Assembly: GCA_031551045.1 (NCBI GenBank)
Contig: JAVBOD010000017.1
Location: 1-23,866, forward strand
DNA from: JAVBOD01 sp031551045
GTDB taxonomy: Bacteria > Bacteroidota > Bacteroidia > Bacteroidales > UBA932
Direction of reading: 5' to 3'
Length of the DNA stretch: 23,866 bases
The stretch's first letter is position 1; each line of letters opens with the position of its first letter. The notes under the pieces were generated by a model. That model searched no databases, had not been told where the DNA came from, and saw only the letters and a program-made list of their open reading frames with translations. This document shows, one piece after another, positions 14,617-20,940 of the stretch. The translations under genes and the position numbers were made by a program.

Positions 14617-15084
14617 ATGAAAAAGAAAAAAACGATTGCGTTGGTAGCGCACGACCACCGGAAACGCGACATTATTGAGTGGGTGGAATTTAATTGCGAT
14701 GTATTGAAGAAATACCACTTGGTATGCACCGGCACCACCGGCCGTATGATTGAAGAAGCATTGCTTTATAAGTTAGGCGAAGAAGCCAGGGAAATCGAAA
14801 TAACACGCTTGAAATCGGGGCCGCTGGGCGGCGACCAGCAATTAGGCTCGCTGATTGCCGAAGGAAAAGTGAACATGCTCATTTTTCTGTGGGACCCGAT
14901 GCAACCACAGCCGCACGATGTGGATGTGAAAGCCTTACTGCGTATCTCGAGCCTTTACAATGTCCCCACGGCTTGCAACCGTTCTACGGCCGATTTTTTA
15001 ATTTCGTCGCCACTATTCGAAAGCGATTATACGCCGAAGTTGAAAGATTTTTCGCAGTATTTGAACAGGAATGTTGAGTGGTAG
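14617..15084 (+). CDS. mgsA: Methylglyoxal synthase
   Basis: 155 aa from the chosen start. MgsA converts dihydroxyacetone phosphate to methylglyoxal plus phosphate, a bypass that relieves sugar-phosphate stress. The start block KKKKTIALVAHDHRKRDIIE is the family N-terminus. TGTTG (phosphate binding), SGPLGGDQQLGSLIAEG (catalytic Asp) and FLWDPMQPQPHDVDVKALLR follow, with NRSTADFLISS near the end. I prefer ATG 14617 over 14584 because homologues begin close to this Lys-rich segment and the promoter box at 14564-14571 leaves almost no leader for the earlier ATG. It works on the same triose-phosphate pool as GpsA. Its transcript ends at a shared bidirectional terminator. Confidence 0.94.
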   Translation: MKKKKTIALVAHDHRKRDIIEWVEFNCDVLKKYHLVCTGTTGRMIEEALLYKLGEEAREIEITRLKSGPLGGDQQLGSLIAEGKVNMLIFLWDPMQPQPHDVDVKALLRISSLYNVPTACNRSTADFLISSPLFESDYTPKLKDFSQYLNRNVEW

Positions 15085-15096
15085 AAATCTTTTGCT

Positions 15097-15117
15097 ATTC
15101 TGAGCAAAGCGAAGAAC
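15097..15117. repeat. GAGCAAAGCGAAGAAC element, copy 2
   Basis: ATTCTGAGCAAAGCGAAGAAC, directly after the mgsA stop, differs at two positions from the copy at 7418-7438. It precedes the terminator hairpin. Confidence 0.5.
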
Positions 15118-15120
15118 GGC

Positions 15121-15158
15121 AAAATAAAAAAAGAGGCGAAAGCCTCTTTTTTTATTTT
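15121..15158. terminator. Bidirectional terminator between mgsA and ferredoxin
   Basis: A perfect 17-bp stem: AAAATAAAAAAAGAGGC (15121-15137) pairs with GCCTCTTTTTTTATTTT (15142-15158), closed by a GAAA tetraloop. T-runs occur in both directions, serving convergent mgsA and the ferredoxin gene. The ferredoxin stop codon (15154-15152) lies inside the stem. Confidence 0.9.
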
Positions 15159-15322
15159 GCCGGAGCAATTGCTCCTACGGGACAAGCGTCGGCGCAGGTG
15201 CCGCAATCGGTGCAAACATCAGGGTCGATTTTGTAGATATCGCCGGGAGAAATAGCTTCTACCGGGCATTCATCAATACAAGTACCGCAAGCTGTGCAAT
15301 CTTCTGAAATTTTGTAAGCCAT
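15152..15322 (-). CDS. 2[4Fe-4S] ferredoxin
   Basis: 56 aa clostridial-type ferredoxin, a soluble low-potential electron carrier. Two CxxCxxCxxxCP motifs are present: Cys9, 12, 15, 19 and Cys37, 40, 43, 47. ATG 15322 gives the standard MAYKISEDC start; upstream in-frame sequence is not ferredoxin-like. It may carry electrons between anaerobic oxidoreductases and the Rnf complex encoded about 3 kb away. The gene has its own candidate promoter and its stop codon overlaps the terminator stem. Confidence 0.96.
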   Translation of the reverse strand: MAYKISEDCTACGTCIDECPVEAISPGDIYKIDPDVCTDCGTCADACPVGAIAPAK

Positions 15323-15370
15323 AATTTTTATTTTTTGTTGTTTTAAATTTGCAATAGCAATAATTGGGTA

Positions 15371-15404
15371 CAAAAGTAGTAAAAATATTTTGAATAATCC
15401 CAAA
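15371..15404 (-). promoter_or_regulatory. Candidate ferredoxin promoter
   Basis: On minus: TTTG at 15404-15401, a 22-nt spacer, then TACTTTTG at 15378-15371. The -7 box is perfect; the spacing is slightly long. It would give a leader of about 43 nt. Confidence 0.5.
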
Positions 15405-15406
15405 GG

Positions 15407-15586
15407 TTAGGGATTCAACAAATCATTGTGGCGGAATGCTAAAATCTCATAAATATACTCCAAGGCCGCAGCCGCAGGGCTTTCAGGATTTATTTCCACC
15501 GCTTTTTTATAGGCATTAATCGCTTCGCCCCATTGCTGTTTTTGTTGGAAATCCTTTCCTAATTCGTAATATTCTTGGTCGGTCAT
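15407..15586 (-). CDS. Small TPR-repeat protein
   Basis: 59 aa. It consists essentially of one tetratricopeptide repeat: YYELGKDFQQKQQWGEAINA then YKKAVEINPES, with the diagnostic Gly, Ala and Pro positions, plus a second partial helix (AAAALEYIYEILAFR). The start at ATG 15586 is chosen because the longer frame back to 15712 runs antisense through the tRNA gene. A TAAATTTG box lies upstream on minus at 15617-15610. It probably mediates protein contacts; the partner is unknown. It ends just before the ferredoxin promoter, 84 nt from that gene's start, so partial co-transcription is possible. Confidence 0.8.
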   Translation of the reverse strand: MTDQEYYELGKDFQQKQQWGEAINAYKKAVEINPESPAAAALEYIYEILAFRHNDLLNP

Positions 15587-15642
15587 AATTATACTTATTT
15601 CTACAATTACAAATTTACAAAAAAAATACAAATGAAACGTGT

Positions 15643-15674
15643 TTTCGTTCGTGTCGGATTTATTTGTACATTTG
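15643..15674 (+). promoter_or_regulatory. Candidate tRNA-Gln promoter
   Basis: TTTC at 15643-15646 (one mismatch to TTTG), a 20-nt spacer and TACATTTG at 15667-15674, ending 14 nt before the tRNA. The position before a stable RNA supports it. Confidence 0.5.
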
Positions 15675-15688
15675 CGCTTTCTTACCAT

Positions 15689-15759
15689 TGACTTGTGGTG
15701 TAATGGTAGCACAGCAGATTCTGGTTCTGTTTGTCTGGGTTCGAGTCCTAGCAGGTCAA
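15689..15759 (+). tRNA. tRNA-Gln (anticodon CTG)
   Basis: A 71-nt cloverleaf. Acceptor stem TGACTTG/CAGGTCA has the U1-A72 pair characteristic of tRNA-Gln. The D arm is in GTGTAATGGTAGCAC. The anticodon arm is GCAGA-TTCTGGT-TCTGT with anticodon CTG. The T arm is CTGGGTTCGAGTCCTAG with TTCGAGT. The discriminator is A, and CCA is not encoded. Terminator and promoter motifs follow immediately. Confidence 0.95.
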
Positions 15760-15771
15760 CAATACTTAAGC

Positions 15772-15803
15772 AACCCGCTGTTTTCCGGCGGGTTTTATTT
15801 TTT
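15772..15803 (+). terminator. Rho-independent terminator after tRNA-Gln
   Basis: AACCCGC (15772-15778) pairs with GCGGGTT (15788-15794), followed by TTTATTTTTT. The end of the T-run overlaps the -33 box of the next promoter. Confidence 0.85.
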
Positions 15804-15832
15804 GGAAAAATTTCTCAAAAAACGTATATTTG
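15801..15832 (+). promoter_or_regulatory. Promoter for the SRPBCC / DUF3795-GNAT pair
   Basis: TTTG (15801-15804), 20-nt spacer, TATATTTG (15825-15832), then ATG at 15853. This is one of the best matches in the window to the Bacteroidota -33/-7 consensus. Confidence 0.65.
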
Positions 15833-15852
15833 TCTAAAAAGTAATACCTCAT

Positions 15853-16311
15853 ATGAGCACTCAACCATTAATAGTAAAAGCAGCGCTTCAAATAGCGAAG
15901 CCCGCGCCGGAAGTGTACGAAGCGATTGTCAATCCCGACATCATGAGAAATTATTTCATATCGAAAAGTACAGGACGCATGGAGGAAGGAAAAACGGTGA
16001 TTTGGAATTTTCCCGAATTTGAATTCGATGCGCCGGTTCGTGTCGGGAAGTTGGAACTGGACAAGTATGTTTCTTTCTACTGGGAAGGCTCCGAAGGCAA
16101 CGAATTGTTAGTGGAAATGGCGCTCTCTTCCCAACCGGATCATTCAACAGTTGTGCGCATTACTGAAAAAAGCATGGACAATAACGAAGCGGGACTTGCC
16201 TGGCTGGTGGGAAATACCGAAGGCTGGGCAAACTTTCTCGCCTGCATGAAGGCATGGCTGGAATACGGCATCCACTTGCGGCAAGGGGCGTTTGATTTTA
16301 TGAAAGGATGA
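15853..16311 (+). CDS. SRPBCC / AHSA1-like START-domain protein
   Basis: 152 aa. It resembles the activator-of-Hsp90-ATPase-1-like branch of the SRPBCC superfamily: an N-terminal ALQIAKPAPEVYEAIVNPDI strand-helix, a central FEFDAPVRVGKLELDKYVSF beta region, VVRITEKSM, and the long C-terminal helix containing GWANFLACMKAWLEYGIHLR. These folds form a deep hydrophobic pocket for small ligands; the ligand is unknown. It has its own promoter and overlaps the next gene by 4 nt (ATGA), implying translational coupling. No signal peptide is present. Confidence 0.85.
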   Translation: MSTQPLIVKAALQIAKPAPEVYEAIVNPDIMRNYFISKSTGRMEEGKTVIWNFPEFEFDAPVRVGKLELDKYVSFYWEGSEGNELLVEMALSSQPDHSTVVRITEKSMDNNEAGLAWLVGNTEGWANFLACMKAWLEYGIHLRQGAFDFMKG

Positions 16312-17156
16312 ACCAACCCATCAAACATTATCAAGGAAGAGTTCCGGCCTGTGGCGTATTTTGCGGAGCTTGTCCGGTTTACACAAGGACAAAAAATCCA
16401 TGTCCCGGAGCAGCTATAAATAGCACCCGGTGCGGGAAATGCAAAACATTTCATTTGTGCTGTAGGGAGAGAAACATTACAAACTGTTTTCAATGCAAGA
16501 CTTTTCCTTGCTATAAATTCAAACGGTTTGCTAAAAGCTGGCTGAAATACGGGCAAGACCTTATTGAAAATCAATATTTGCTAAAGAAAACAGGCGTTGA
16601 TGAATTTCTTGCATACTACAACGCGCAAGTAAGCCCCCTGTTTCATCTGCGCAAAGCAAAGATGGCCGACATTCCCGAATTAAAAGAACTATACAAGAAT
16701 ACCGTTTTATCCGTCAATCGAAAAGACTATTCATTGGAGGAAGTGGAGGATTGGGCTTCATGTGGCGACGATACGGCGCACATGCGTGATTTGCTCGACG
16801 AACAATATTACCTTGTAGCCGAAAATGAACAACTGAAAATAGTCGGATTTGCGTCCGTTAACGATGCCGGCTACATGCATACCTTGTTTGTCCACAAGGA
16901 TTTCCAAGGACAAGGAATTGCAAGTCGGCTTTATCGGGCACTTGAACAATATGCCCTGAAAAAAGGCGCTACAAAAATAAGTTCAGAAGTGAGTATCACC
17001 GCCCGGCCTTTTTTCGAAAAACAAGGATTCACGGTGGACGAAGAGCAAAAAAGGAAAGCGAATAAATTGTACCTCACCAACTATAAAATGAGTAAAGTGC
17101 TGACACGTTTGAATAATTTTGAAAAACGCAGTTACAAACATATTGATAAACACTAA
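16308..17156 (+). CDS. DUF3795-GNAT acetyltransferase fusion
   Basis: 282 aa with two parts. Residues about 11-106 are a Cys-rich DUF3795-like domain: CGVFCGAC at 15-22, then CP, RCGKC, CC, NCFQC and FPC, eleven cysteines in all, suggesting zinc or iron-sulfur binding. Residues about 112-265 are a GNAT N-acetyltransferase: LRKAKMADIPELKELY start, the acetyl-CoA loop in FVHKDFQGQGIASRLYRALE (Gln200-Gly-Gln-Gly203), and FFEKQGF near the end. A short basic tail follows. The ATG overlaps the stop of the SRPBCC gene, so the two are coupled. The substrate is unknown; the DUF3795 part may recruit or sense it. Confidence 0.85.
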   Translation: MNQPIKHYQGRVPACGVFCGACPVYTRTKNPCPGAAINSTRCGKCKTFHLCCRERNITNCFQCKTFPCYKFKRFAKSWLKYGQDLIENQYLLKKTGVDEFLAYYNAQVSPLFHLRKAKMADIPELKELYKNTVLSVNRKDYSLEEVEDWASCGDDTAHMRDLLDEQYYLVAENEQLKIVGFASVNDAGYMHTLFVHKDFQGQGIASRLYRALEQYALKKGATKISSEVSITARPFFEKQGFTVDEEQKRKANKLYLTNYKMSKVLTRLNNFEKRSYKHIDKH

Positions 17157-17191
17157 GCGTTTTTGAGATGGGGCTGTTCAAAAGCATTTTT

Positions 17192-17278
17192 AACCGCGAA
17201 GAACACAAAGAAGGCGCAAAGGTCGCTAAGTTTAAAATGATAGCATTCAACTCTTCGCGCCTTTGCGATTAATGTGTT
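17192..17278. repeat. CGCGAAGA/CGCAAAGG inverted intergenic repeat
   Basis: CGCGAAGA (17195-17202) and CGCAAAGG (17215-17222) recur inverted as TCTTCGCG (17252-17259) and CCTTTGCG (17260-17267). The two pairings cross each other, so this is not a simple hairpin; it looks like two head-to-head copies of an array of CAAAG words similar to 11689-11727. No gene is visible in 17157-17407. Confidence 0.5.
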
Positions 17279-17351
17279 TTTGACTTTTTGGGCAGCCTCA
17301 TCTATGTAATTCCATCCCTAACAGGCCAGCAGGGCAGGGGCTTGTTAGAAT

Positions 17352-17388
17352 AAAAAACGGCTGCCCAACGAAATCGGGCAGCCGTTTT
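17352..17388 (-). terminator. Terminator of the histone H1-like gene
   Basis: A 13-bp perfect stem, AAAACGGCTGCCC (17354-17366) with GGGCAGCCGTTTT (17376-17388) and a 9-nt loop. In the minus direction six Ts follow. It lies 20 nt after the stop codon at 17408. Confidence 0.85.
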
Positions 17389-17407
17389 GCACAGTGAGAG
17401 CTGCAAT

Positions 17408-17584
17408 TTATTTTTTCGCTTCTTCCACCGAAACTTTCCGGAATTCTTTCATCATTTTGCTCAATTCCATAGCTGATTTACGTGCCCGTGTTCCGGCAGC
17501 TTTGTTTCCTTTTTCAACTTGCGCTGTTGCTTCACTCATAAACGTGTCGAACTCTGTTTGAATTTTTGATACTAAATCTTTCAT
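17408..17584 (-). CDS. Histone H1-like (Hc1-type) DNA-binding protein
   Basis: 58 aa. The translation opens MKDLVSKIQTEFDTFMSEAT, continues through AQVEKGNKAAGTRARKSAME and closes with LSKMMKEFRK and SVEEAKK. It is Lys/Arg-rich and helical; the GNKAAGTRARK and LxKxxKEFRKVSVEEAKK blocks are typical of the small histone H1-like proteins of Bacteroidota, related by name to chlamydial Hc1. The probable role is nucleoid binding. It is a single-gene unit, with a TACTTTTG box 38 nt upstream and a strong terminator downstream. Identification rests on recalled family wording and composition, so it is good but not certain. Confidence 0.85.
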   Translation of the reverse strand: MKDLVSKIQTEFDTFMSEATAQVEKGNKAAGTRARKSAMELSKMMKEFRKVSVEEAKK

Positions 17585-17621
17585 GTGTAATTTTTATTTA
17601 TGTGATTATTAAATTGGGCTG

Positions 17622-17629
17622 CAAAAGTA
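17622..17629 (-). promoter_or_regulatory. Candidate -7 element of the histone H1-like gene
   Basis: TACTTTTG on minus matches TAnnTTTG and would give a leader of about 30 nt before the ATG at 17584. No clear TTTG is seen at -33. Confidence 0.45.
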
Positions 17630-17714
17630 ATAATTTCCTCTAAATAGACACTATTGATTTTTGCAATTATTTTTTATTTTTAATACCTATATGAATTATA
17701 TTTCACATCATTTA

Positions 17715-17843
17715 TCCACCCTCGTCCTGCGGGCACTCCCGCCAGCGGGAGACAGTTCTTCGGCTGTCCCCTTTAGAGGGGGTGGACGTAGCGCAGCGAA
17801 GCTCATGCGCCAAAGGCGAATAACGCCGGGGGAGGATAACCAA
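17715..17843. repeat. Multi-branched structured intergenic element
   Basis: No gene is visible in 17585-17922; this element fills its centre. The outer arms TCCACC (17715-17720) and GGTGGA (17781-17786) enclose two hairpins, CTCCCGC/GCGGGAG (17736-17742 with 17745-17751) and GACAG/CTGTC (17751-17755 with 17764-17768). A G/C-rich tail with AGCGCAGCGAAGC, CGCCAAAGGCG and CGCCGGGGGAGG follows. The layout suggests a dispersed repeat rather than a gene. Confidence 0.5.
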
Positions 17844-17863
17844 AAAAATGACACCATTACCGC

Positions 17864-17902
17864 AAAAAGAAAGGTGCCCAAAATTTCAGACACCTTTTGT
17901 TT
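17864..17902. terminator. Terminator at the end of the rnf operon
   Basis: AAAGGTG (17870-17876) pairs with CACCTTT (17891-17897) around a 14-nt loop. On minus it is followed by CTTTTTG; on plus by TGTTTTTT. It lies 26 nt after the rnfA stop at 17923. Confidence 0.65.
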
Positions 17903-17922
17903 TTTATTGAATAGTGCAATTT

Positions 17923-18522
17923 TTATACTAACCCGGCAAATCCCATAAAGGCCATGGCAAGAATACCGGCGGTAATCAGCGCAATCGGCACGCCTTTGAA
18001 TGATTTGGGAACGTCGGATAAATCCAGTTGTTCGCGAATGCCGGCAAACAAAATCATAGCCAGGCCAAAGCCGGCGGCATACGCCACTGCAATGACCACA
18101 CTTTGCCCCAAGTTCAGAAAATGCGATACACCATTAAAGGTAAATTCTTTACTCACCACTAAAATTGCGACGCCCAATACGGCGCAGTTAGTGGTAATCA
18201 ATGGCAAGAAAATGCCCAATGCCTGATAAAGTGAAGGGCTTATTTTCTTCAAAATAATTTCGACCATTTGCACCAGCGCGGCAATAACCAAAATAAAACT
18301 CACGGTTTGCATAAATTCGACATGCAAGGGCACCAGTACGTAATATTGGAGCAAGTAAGTAAACAAGGTGGCAATGGCCATCACAAACATCACGGCGCCC
18401 GACATGCCGATGGACGTGGACACTTTGTTGGAAACGCCCAGAAACGGGCAAACGCCTAAGAATTGCGCCAACAAAATGTTGTTTACAAACACTGCCGATA
18501 TGATAATGATAATGTATTCCAT
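17923..18522 (-). CDS. rnfA: Rnf electron transport complex subunit A
   Basis: 199 aa integral membrane subunit of the ferredoxin:NAD+ oxidoreductase, an ion-pumping complex. It has about six hydrophobic helices. Family signatures are the NNILLAQFLGVCPFLGVSNK start (near residues 14-33) and LPLITTNCAVLGVA in the inverted-repeat half, each carrying a conserved cysteine, and GFGLAMILFAGIREQLDL. RnfA and RnfE are homologous partners that build the membrane core and share an iron-sulfur centre. It is the last gene of the operon. A 171-bp repeat-filled gap separates it from rnfE, where these genes are usually tightly packed. Confidence 0.96.
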   Translation of the reverse strand: MEYIIIIISAVFVNNILLAQFLGVCPFLGVSNKVSTSIGMSGAVMFVMAIATLFTYLLQYYVLVPLHVEFMQTVSFILVIAALVQMVEIILKKISPSLYQALGIFLPLITTNCAVLGVAILVVSKEFTFNGVSHFLNLGQSVVIAVAYAAGFGLAMILFAGIREQLDLSDVPKSFKGVPIALITAGILAMAFMGFAGLV

Positions 18523-18529
18523 AAACTTG

Positions 18530-18692
18530 ATTTTTGATATTAGATTTTAGATGTGGATGTCAGATACCTGATATTAGATAGCGGATTTTGGATATTGGAT
18601 TTCTTATCTGTGCCCATCTGTGAAATCTGTGGTTTCATTTGTATTTTCATCTGTGTTATCTGTGGCTTCATCTGTGCAATCTGTGGACTGGA
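18530..18692. repeat. ATCTGTG array and ATATTAGAT repeats between rnfE and rnfA
   Basis: Two repeat types fill the gap. At 18536-18602 are words such as GATATTAGATTTTAGAT, GATATTAGATAGCGGATTTT and GGATATTGGATTT. At 18605-18688 ATCTGTG occurs seven times, arranged as a roughly 21-bp unit (CATCTGTG, two bases, ATCTGTGG, TTTC or CTTC) with one decayed copy. There is no conserved open frame and no uniform spacer, so it is not a CRISPR. Confidence 0.7.
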
Positions 18693-18693
18693 G

Positions 18694-19272
18694 CTATTTT
18701 TTGATTTTATTAAACAACACCAACAAATATCCCAAGACGATAAACGCTCCGGGCGCCAATACAAATATAGTAATGCCGCCTTCCGGTAAAATTTTCAAAT
18801 TGAATATCGCGCCGCTTCCCAATAACTCGCGCACGGCGCCAATTACCGTAAGCGCTAACGTAAATCCCAAGCCGATTCCCAGCCCATCCAAAGCCGATGT
18901 AACGACACCATTCTTGGAAGCAAATGCTTCGGCGCGTCCCAGCACAATGCAGTTTACCACAATCAGCGGAATGAACAATCCCAACGTGGCATACAAGTCG
19001 GGAACATATGCCTGCATCAGCAATTGCAATACGGTTACAAAAGCGGCAATGACCACAATATACGAAGGAATCCGCACCTTTGCCGGAATTTGCCCCGCCA
19101 CCGCCGATATCGCCATGTTCGACAATATCAACACAAACATGGTGGCCAATCCCATGCCCATGCCGTTAATGGCCGATGACGTGGTTCCCAGCGTGGGGCA
19201 CATGCCCAGCAACAAGACAAACGTGGGATTTTCTTTAATAATTCCTTTGGTTATCAACTGAAATTTTCCCAT
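18694..19272 (-). CDS. rnfE: Rnf electron transport complex subunit E
   Basis: 192 aa integral membrane subunit, homologous to RnfA. Signatures: ENPTFVLLLGMCPTLGTTSS at the N-terminus with the conserved cysteine, LGLFIPLIVVNCIVLGRAEA in the second half with the matching cysteine, and GLGFTLALTVIGAVRELLGS. There are about six membrane segments. The stop codon of rnfG overlaps the start (TAATG), giving translational coupling. Its stop is followed by repeat DNA before rnfA. Confidence 0.96.
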   Translation of the reverse strand: MGKFQLITKGIIKENPTFVLLLGMCPTLGTTSSAINGMGMGLATMFVLILSNMAISAVAGQIPAKVRIPSYIVVIAAFVTVLQLLMQAYVPDLYATLGLFIPLIVVNCIVLGRAEAFASKNGVVTSALDGLGIGLGFTLALTVIGAVRELLGSGAIFNLKILPEGGITIFVLAPGAFIVLGYLLVLFNKIKK

Positions 19273-19910
19273 TACTTATTTCCTCCTTCTTGATTGGTAG
19301 ATGTGGCGCCCGATGCGCCGTCCCAGTTTCCATCGCCTAAAATTTCTTCGCGAAATGCTTTATAGGCGCGTTCCACCGCATCGCAAAATGCGCGGGAACT
19401 GATGGTGGATGCGGTAATGGCATCGACCTCTCCGCCGTCTTTTTTTACCGACATTTTAAATGTTTCGGGATTTTTTCCTTCGAACTGTACACTGAAATCT
19501 CCTTTGCTTTTGCTGATTTTATCGCCTAAACCGGGTGTTTCGGCGTGCGAAATCACCGCGGTATTGTATATAGTTCCATCGGGTAAAAAACCGACCATCA
19601 ATACGATGGCTCCTCCGAAACCTTTGTTGGTATTGGTACGTACAGCCACGCCTACCAAAGCCCCGTCTTTTTTGGCGGGATAAAGTGTCAGCGTATCGCC
19701 TTCGGCCAAGCCATGCTTAATAATTTCTTGCGACGGATTATTGTCGAACTCCGGCACCACTTCGGCAATCGCCATATTTGTTTTGGCTGCATCGGCCGCT
19801 CTGATAGGCTCTTTGGTTAGCGCATATACGCCGCCCAACACTGCCGCCGACACAAAAGTTATCACCAGCAAAGTGATGACCATATTGGAAAATGTAGATG
19901 CTTTAGCCAT
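19272..19910 (-). CDS. rnfG: Rnf electron transport complex subunit G
   Basis: 212 aa. One N-terminal membrane helix (residues about 9-31) is followed by a periplasmic FMN-binding domain. Family features are NTNKGFGGAIVLMVGFLPDG, SHAETPGLGDKI, and VDAITASTISSRAFCDAVER. By alignment with the usual TGATISS motif, Thr169 is the expected site of covalent FMN, although the two residues before it are AS instead of GA. A second, canonical-looking SGATST sits in the C-terminal tail (residues 200-205). The gene overlaps rnfD by 8 nt and rnfE by 1 nt. FMN attachment would require ApbE, which is not encoded in this window. Confidence 0.95.
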   Translation of the reverse strand: MAKASTFSNMVITLLVITFVSAAVLGGVYALTKEPIRAADAAKTNMAIAEVVPEFDNNPSQEIIKHGLAEGDTLTLYPAKKDGALVGVAVRTNTNKGFGGAIVLMVGFLPDGTIYNTAVISHAETPGLGDKISKSKGDFSVQFEGKNPETFKMSVKKDGGEVDAITASTISSRAFCDAVERAYKAFREEILGDGNWDGASGATSTNQEGGNK

Positions 19911-20898
19911 GTTTTACCTCCTCGCCATAACGTTTAGGTTTGATATATTTATTCAACAAAGGCACTGTAGCATTCATAATGAGAATGGCGAACGAAATAC
20001 CTTCGGGATAACTTCCGAATACACGAATCAACACCGTGATAATGCCAATTCCGACGCCGAAAACAATCATCGCGCGCGGATTCATTGGCGAAGTCACATA
20101 ATCCGTAGCCATGAAAATAGCGCCCAGCATTACGCCTCCCGTCAACAAATGGAATAACGGATCGACAAAATGCGCCGGATTAATCAGCCATAGAATGCCG
20201 CTGAACACCGCAATAGTGCCGAAAATAGCCATCGGAATATGCGGACGAATCACATGACGGAACAATAAATAAGCAAAACCGATGAGCAACGCAATGGCCG
20301 ACACCTCGCCCACCGAACCGCCTATTTTCCCGAATAACAATTGCATGTAGGAAAAGTCGGCGCTTTGCATAATCTGGTCAACCGTCATGCCTTTAGCCAA
20401 CCCTGCTTTCATTACAGCGAGCGGCGTAGCGCCGGTTATCGCATCGGCCGTGGCAAAGCTTTGCGGTAACGGCCAATGGGTCATTTGTACCGGAAACGAA
20501 ATCAGCAAAAACACACGCCCCACCAAGGCCGGATTAAAAGGATTCTGTCCCAGGCCGCCGAAACTCATTTTGGCAATGCCAATGGCGACTACCGCGCCGA
20601 TAAATACGATCCACCACGGAGCGGAACTCGGCAGGTTCATAGCGAGCAACAATCCGGTCACCACCGCCGAAAAATCTTTTACGGTCGGCGGCTTTTTCAC
20701 CATCCATTTCCCGATGGCAAACTCCAGCAACACGCAGGAAATAATGGATACGGCTGCCACCTTTAAGGCGCCCAAACCGAAAAAATAAACCGACACGAGA
20801 TAGGCAGGCAACAGCGCAATAACAACATCCAGCATCAGCCGCCGGGTGTTCTCTTTGCTGTGCGCATGCGGCGCCGGGGAAACAATCAGTTTTTTCAT
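19903..20898 (-). CDS. rnfD: Rnf electron transport complex subunit D
   Basis: 331 aa integral membrane subunit of the RnfD/NqrB family. It has the SPAPHAHSKENTRRLMLDVV N-terminus, several membrane helices, GGLGQNPFNPALVGRVFLL, and the flavinylation motif DAITGATPLAV, in which Thr158 is the expected covalent FMN site. FMATDYVTSPMNPR and a conserved C-terminal helix follow. It overlaps rnfG by 8 nt. Upstream, where rnfC usually ends within a few bases, there are 936 bp containing a RAYT transposase and hairpin repeats. Expression therefore depends on readthrough of that element or on a promoter within it. Confidence 0.97.
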   Translation of the reverse strand: MKKLIVSPAPHAHSKENTRRLMLDVVIALLPAYLVSVYFFGLGALKVAAVSIISCVLLEFAIGKWMVKKPPTVKDFSAVVTGLLLAMNLPSSAPWWIVFIGAVVAIGIAKMSFGGLGQNPFNPALVGRVFLLISFPVQMTHWPLPQSFATADAITGATPLAVMKAGLAKGMTVDQIMQSADFSYMQLLFGKIGGSVGEVSAIALLIGFAYLLFRHVIRPHIPMAIFGTIAVFSGILWLINPAHFVDPLFHLLTGGVMLGAIFMATDYVTSPMNPRAMIVFGVGIGIITVLIRVFGSYPEGISFAILIMNATVPLLNKYIKPKRYGEEVKHG

Positions 20899-20940
20899 AA
20901 ATTTATGTTGTACTATTTATATCAATCAAAATTCGTTTTA

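Noticed and set aside
15587..15712. N-terminal extension of the TPR protein
   Set aside because: It would run antisense through part of tRNA-Gln and its promoter; the TPR protein starts naturally at ATG 15586.
18605..18688. ATCTGTG array as a CRISPR
   Set aside because: Repeats are short and imperfect, spacers are 2-14 bp and not unique, and no cas gene is present.
18553..18764. Minus-strand ORF with QITQMKPQISQM-type repeats
   Set aside because: Its repetitive protein is the translation of the ATCTGTG repeat, running on into the 3' end of rnfE; composition is explained by the DNA repeat.
18620..19261. 213-aa ORF on plus
   Set aside because: Antisense to rnfE, which is unmistakable and in the operon direction.
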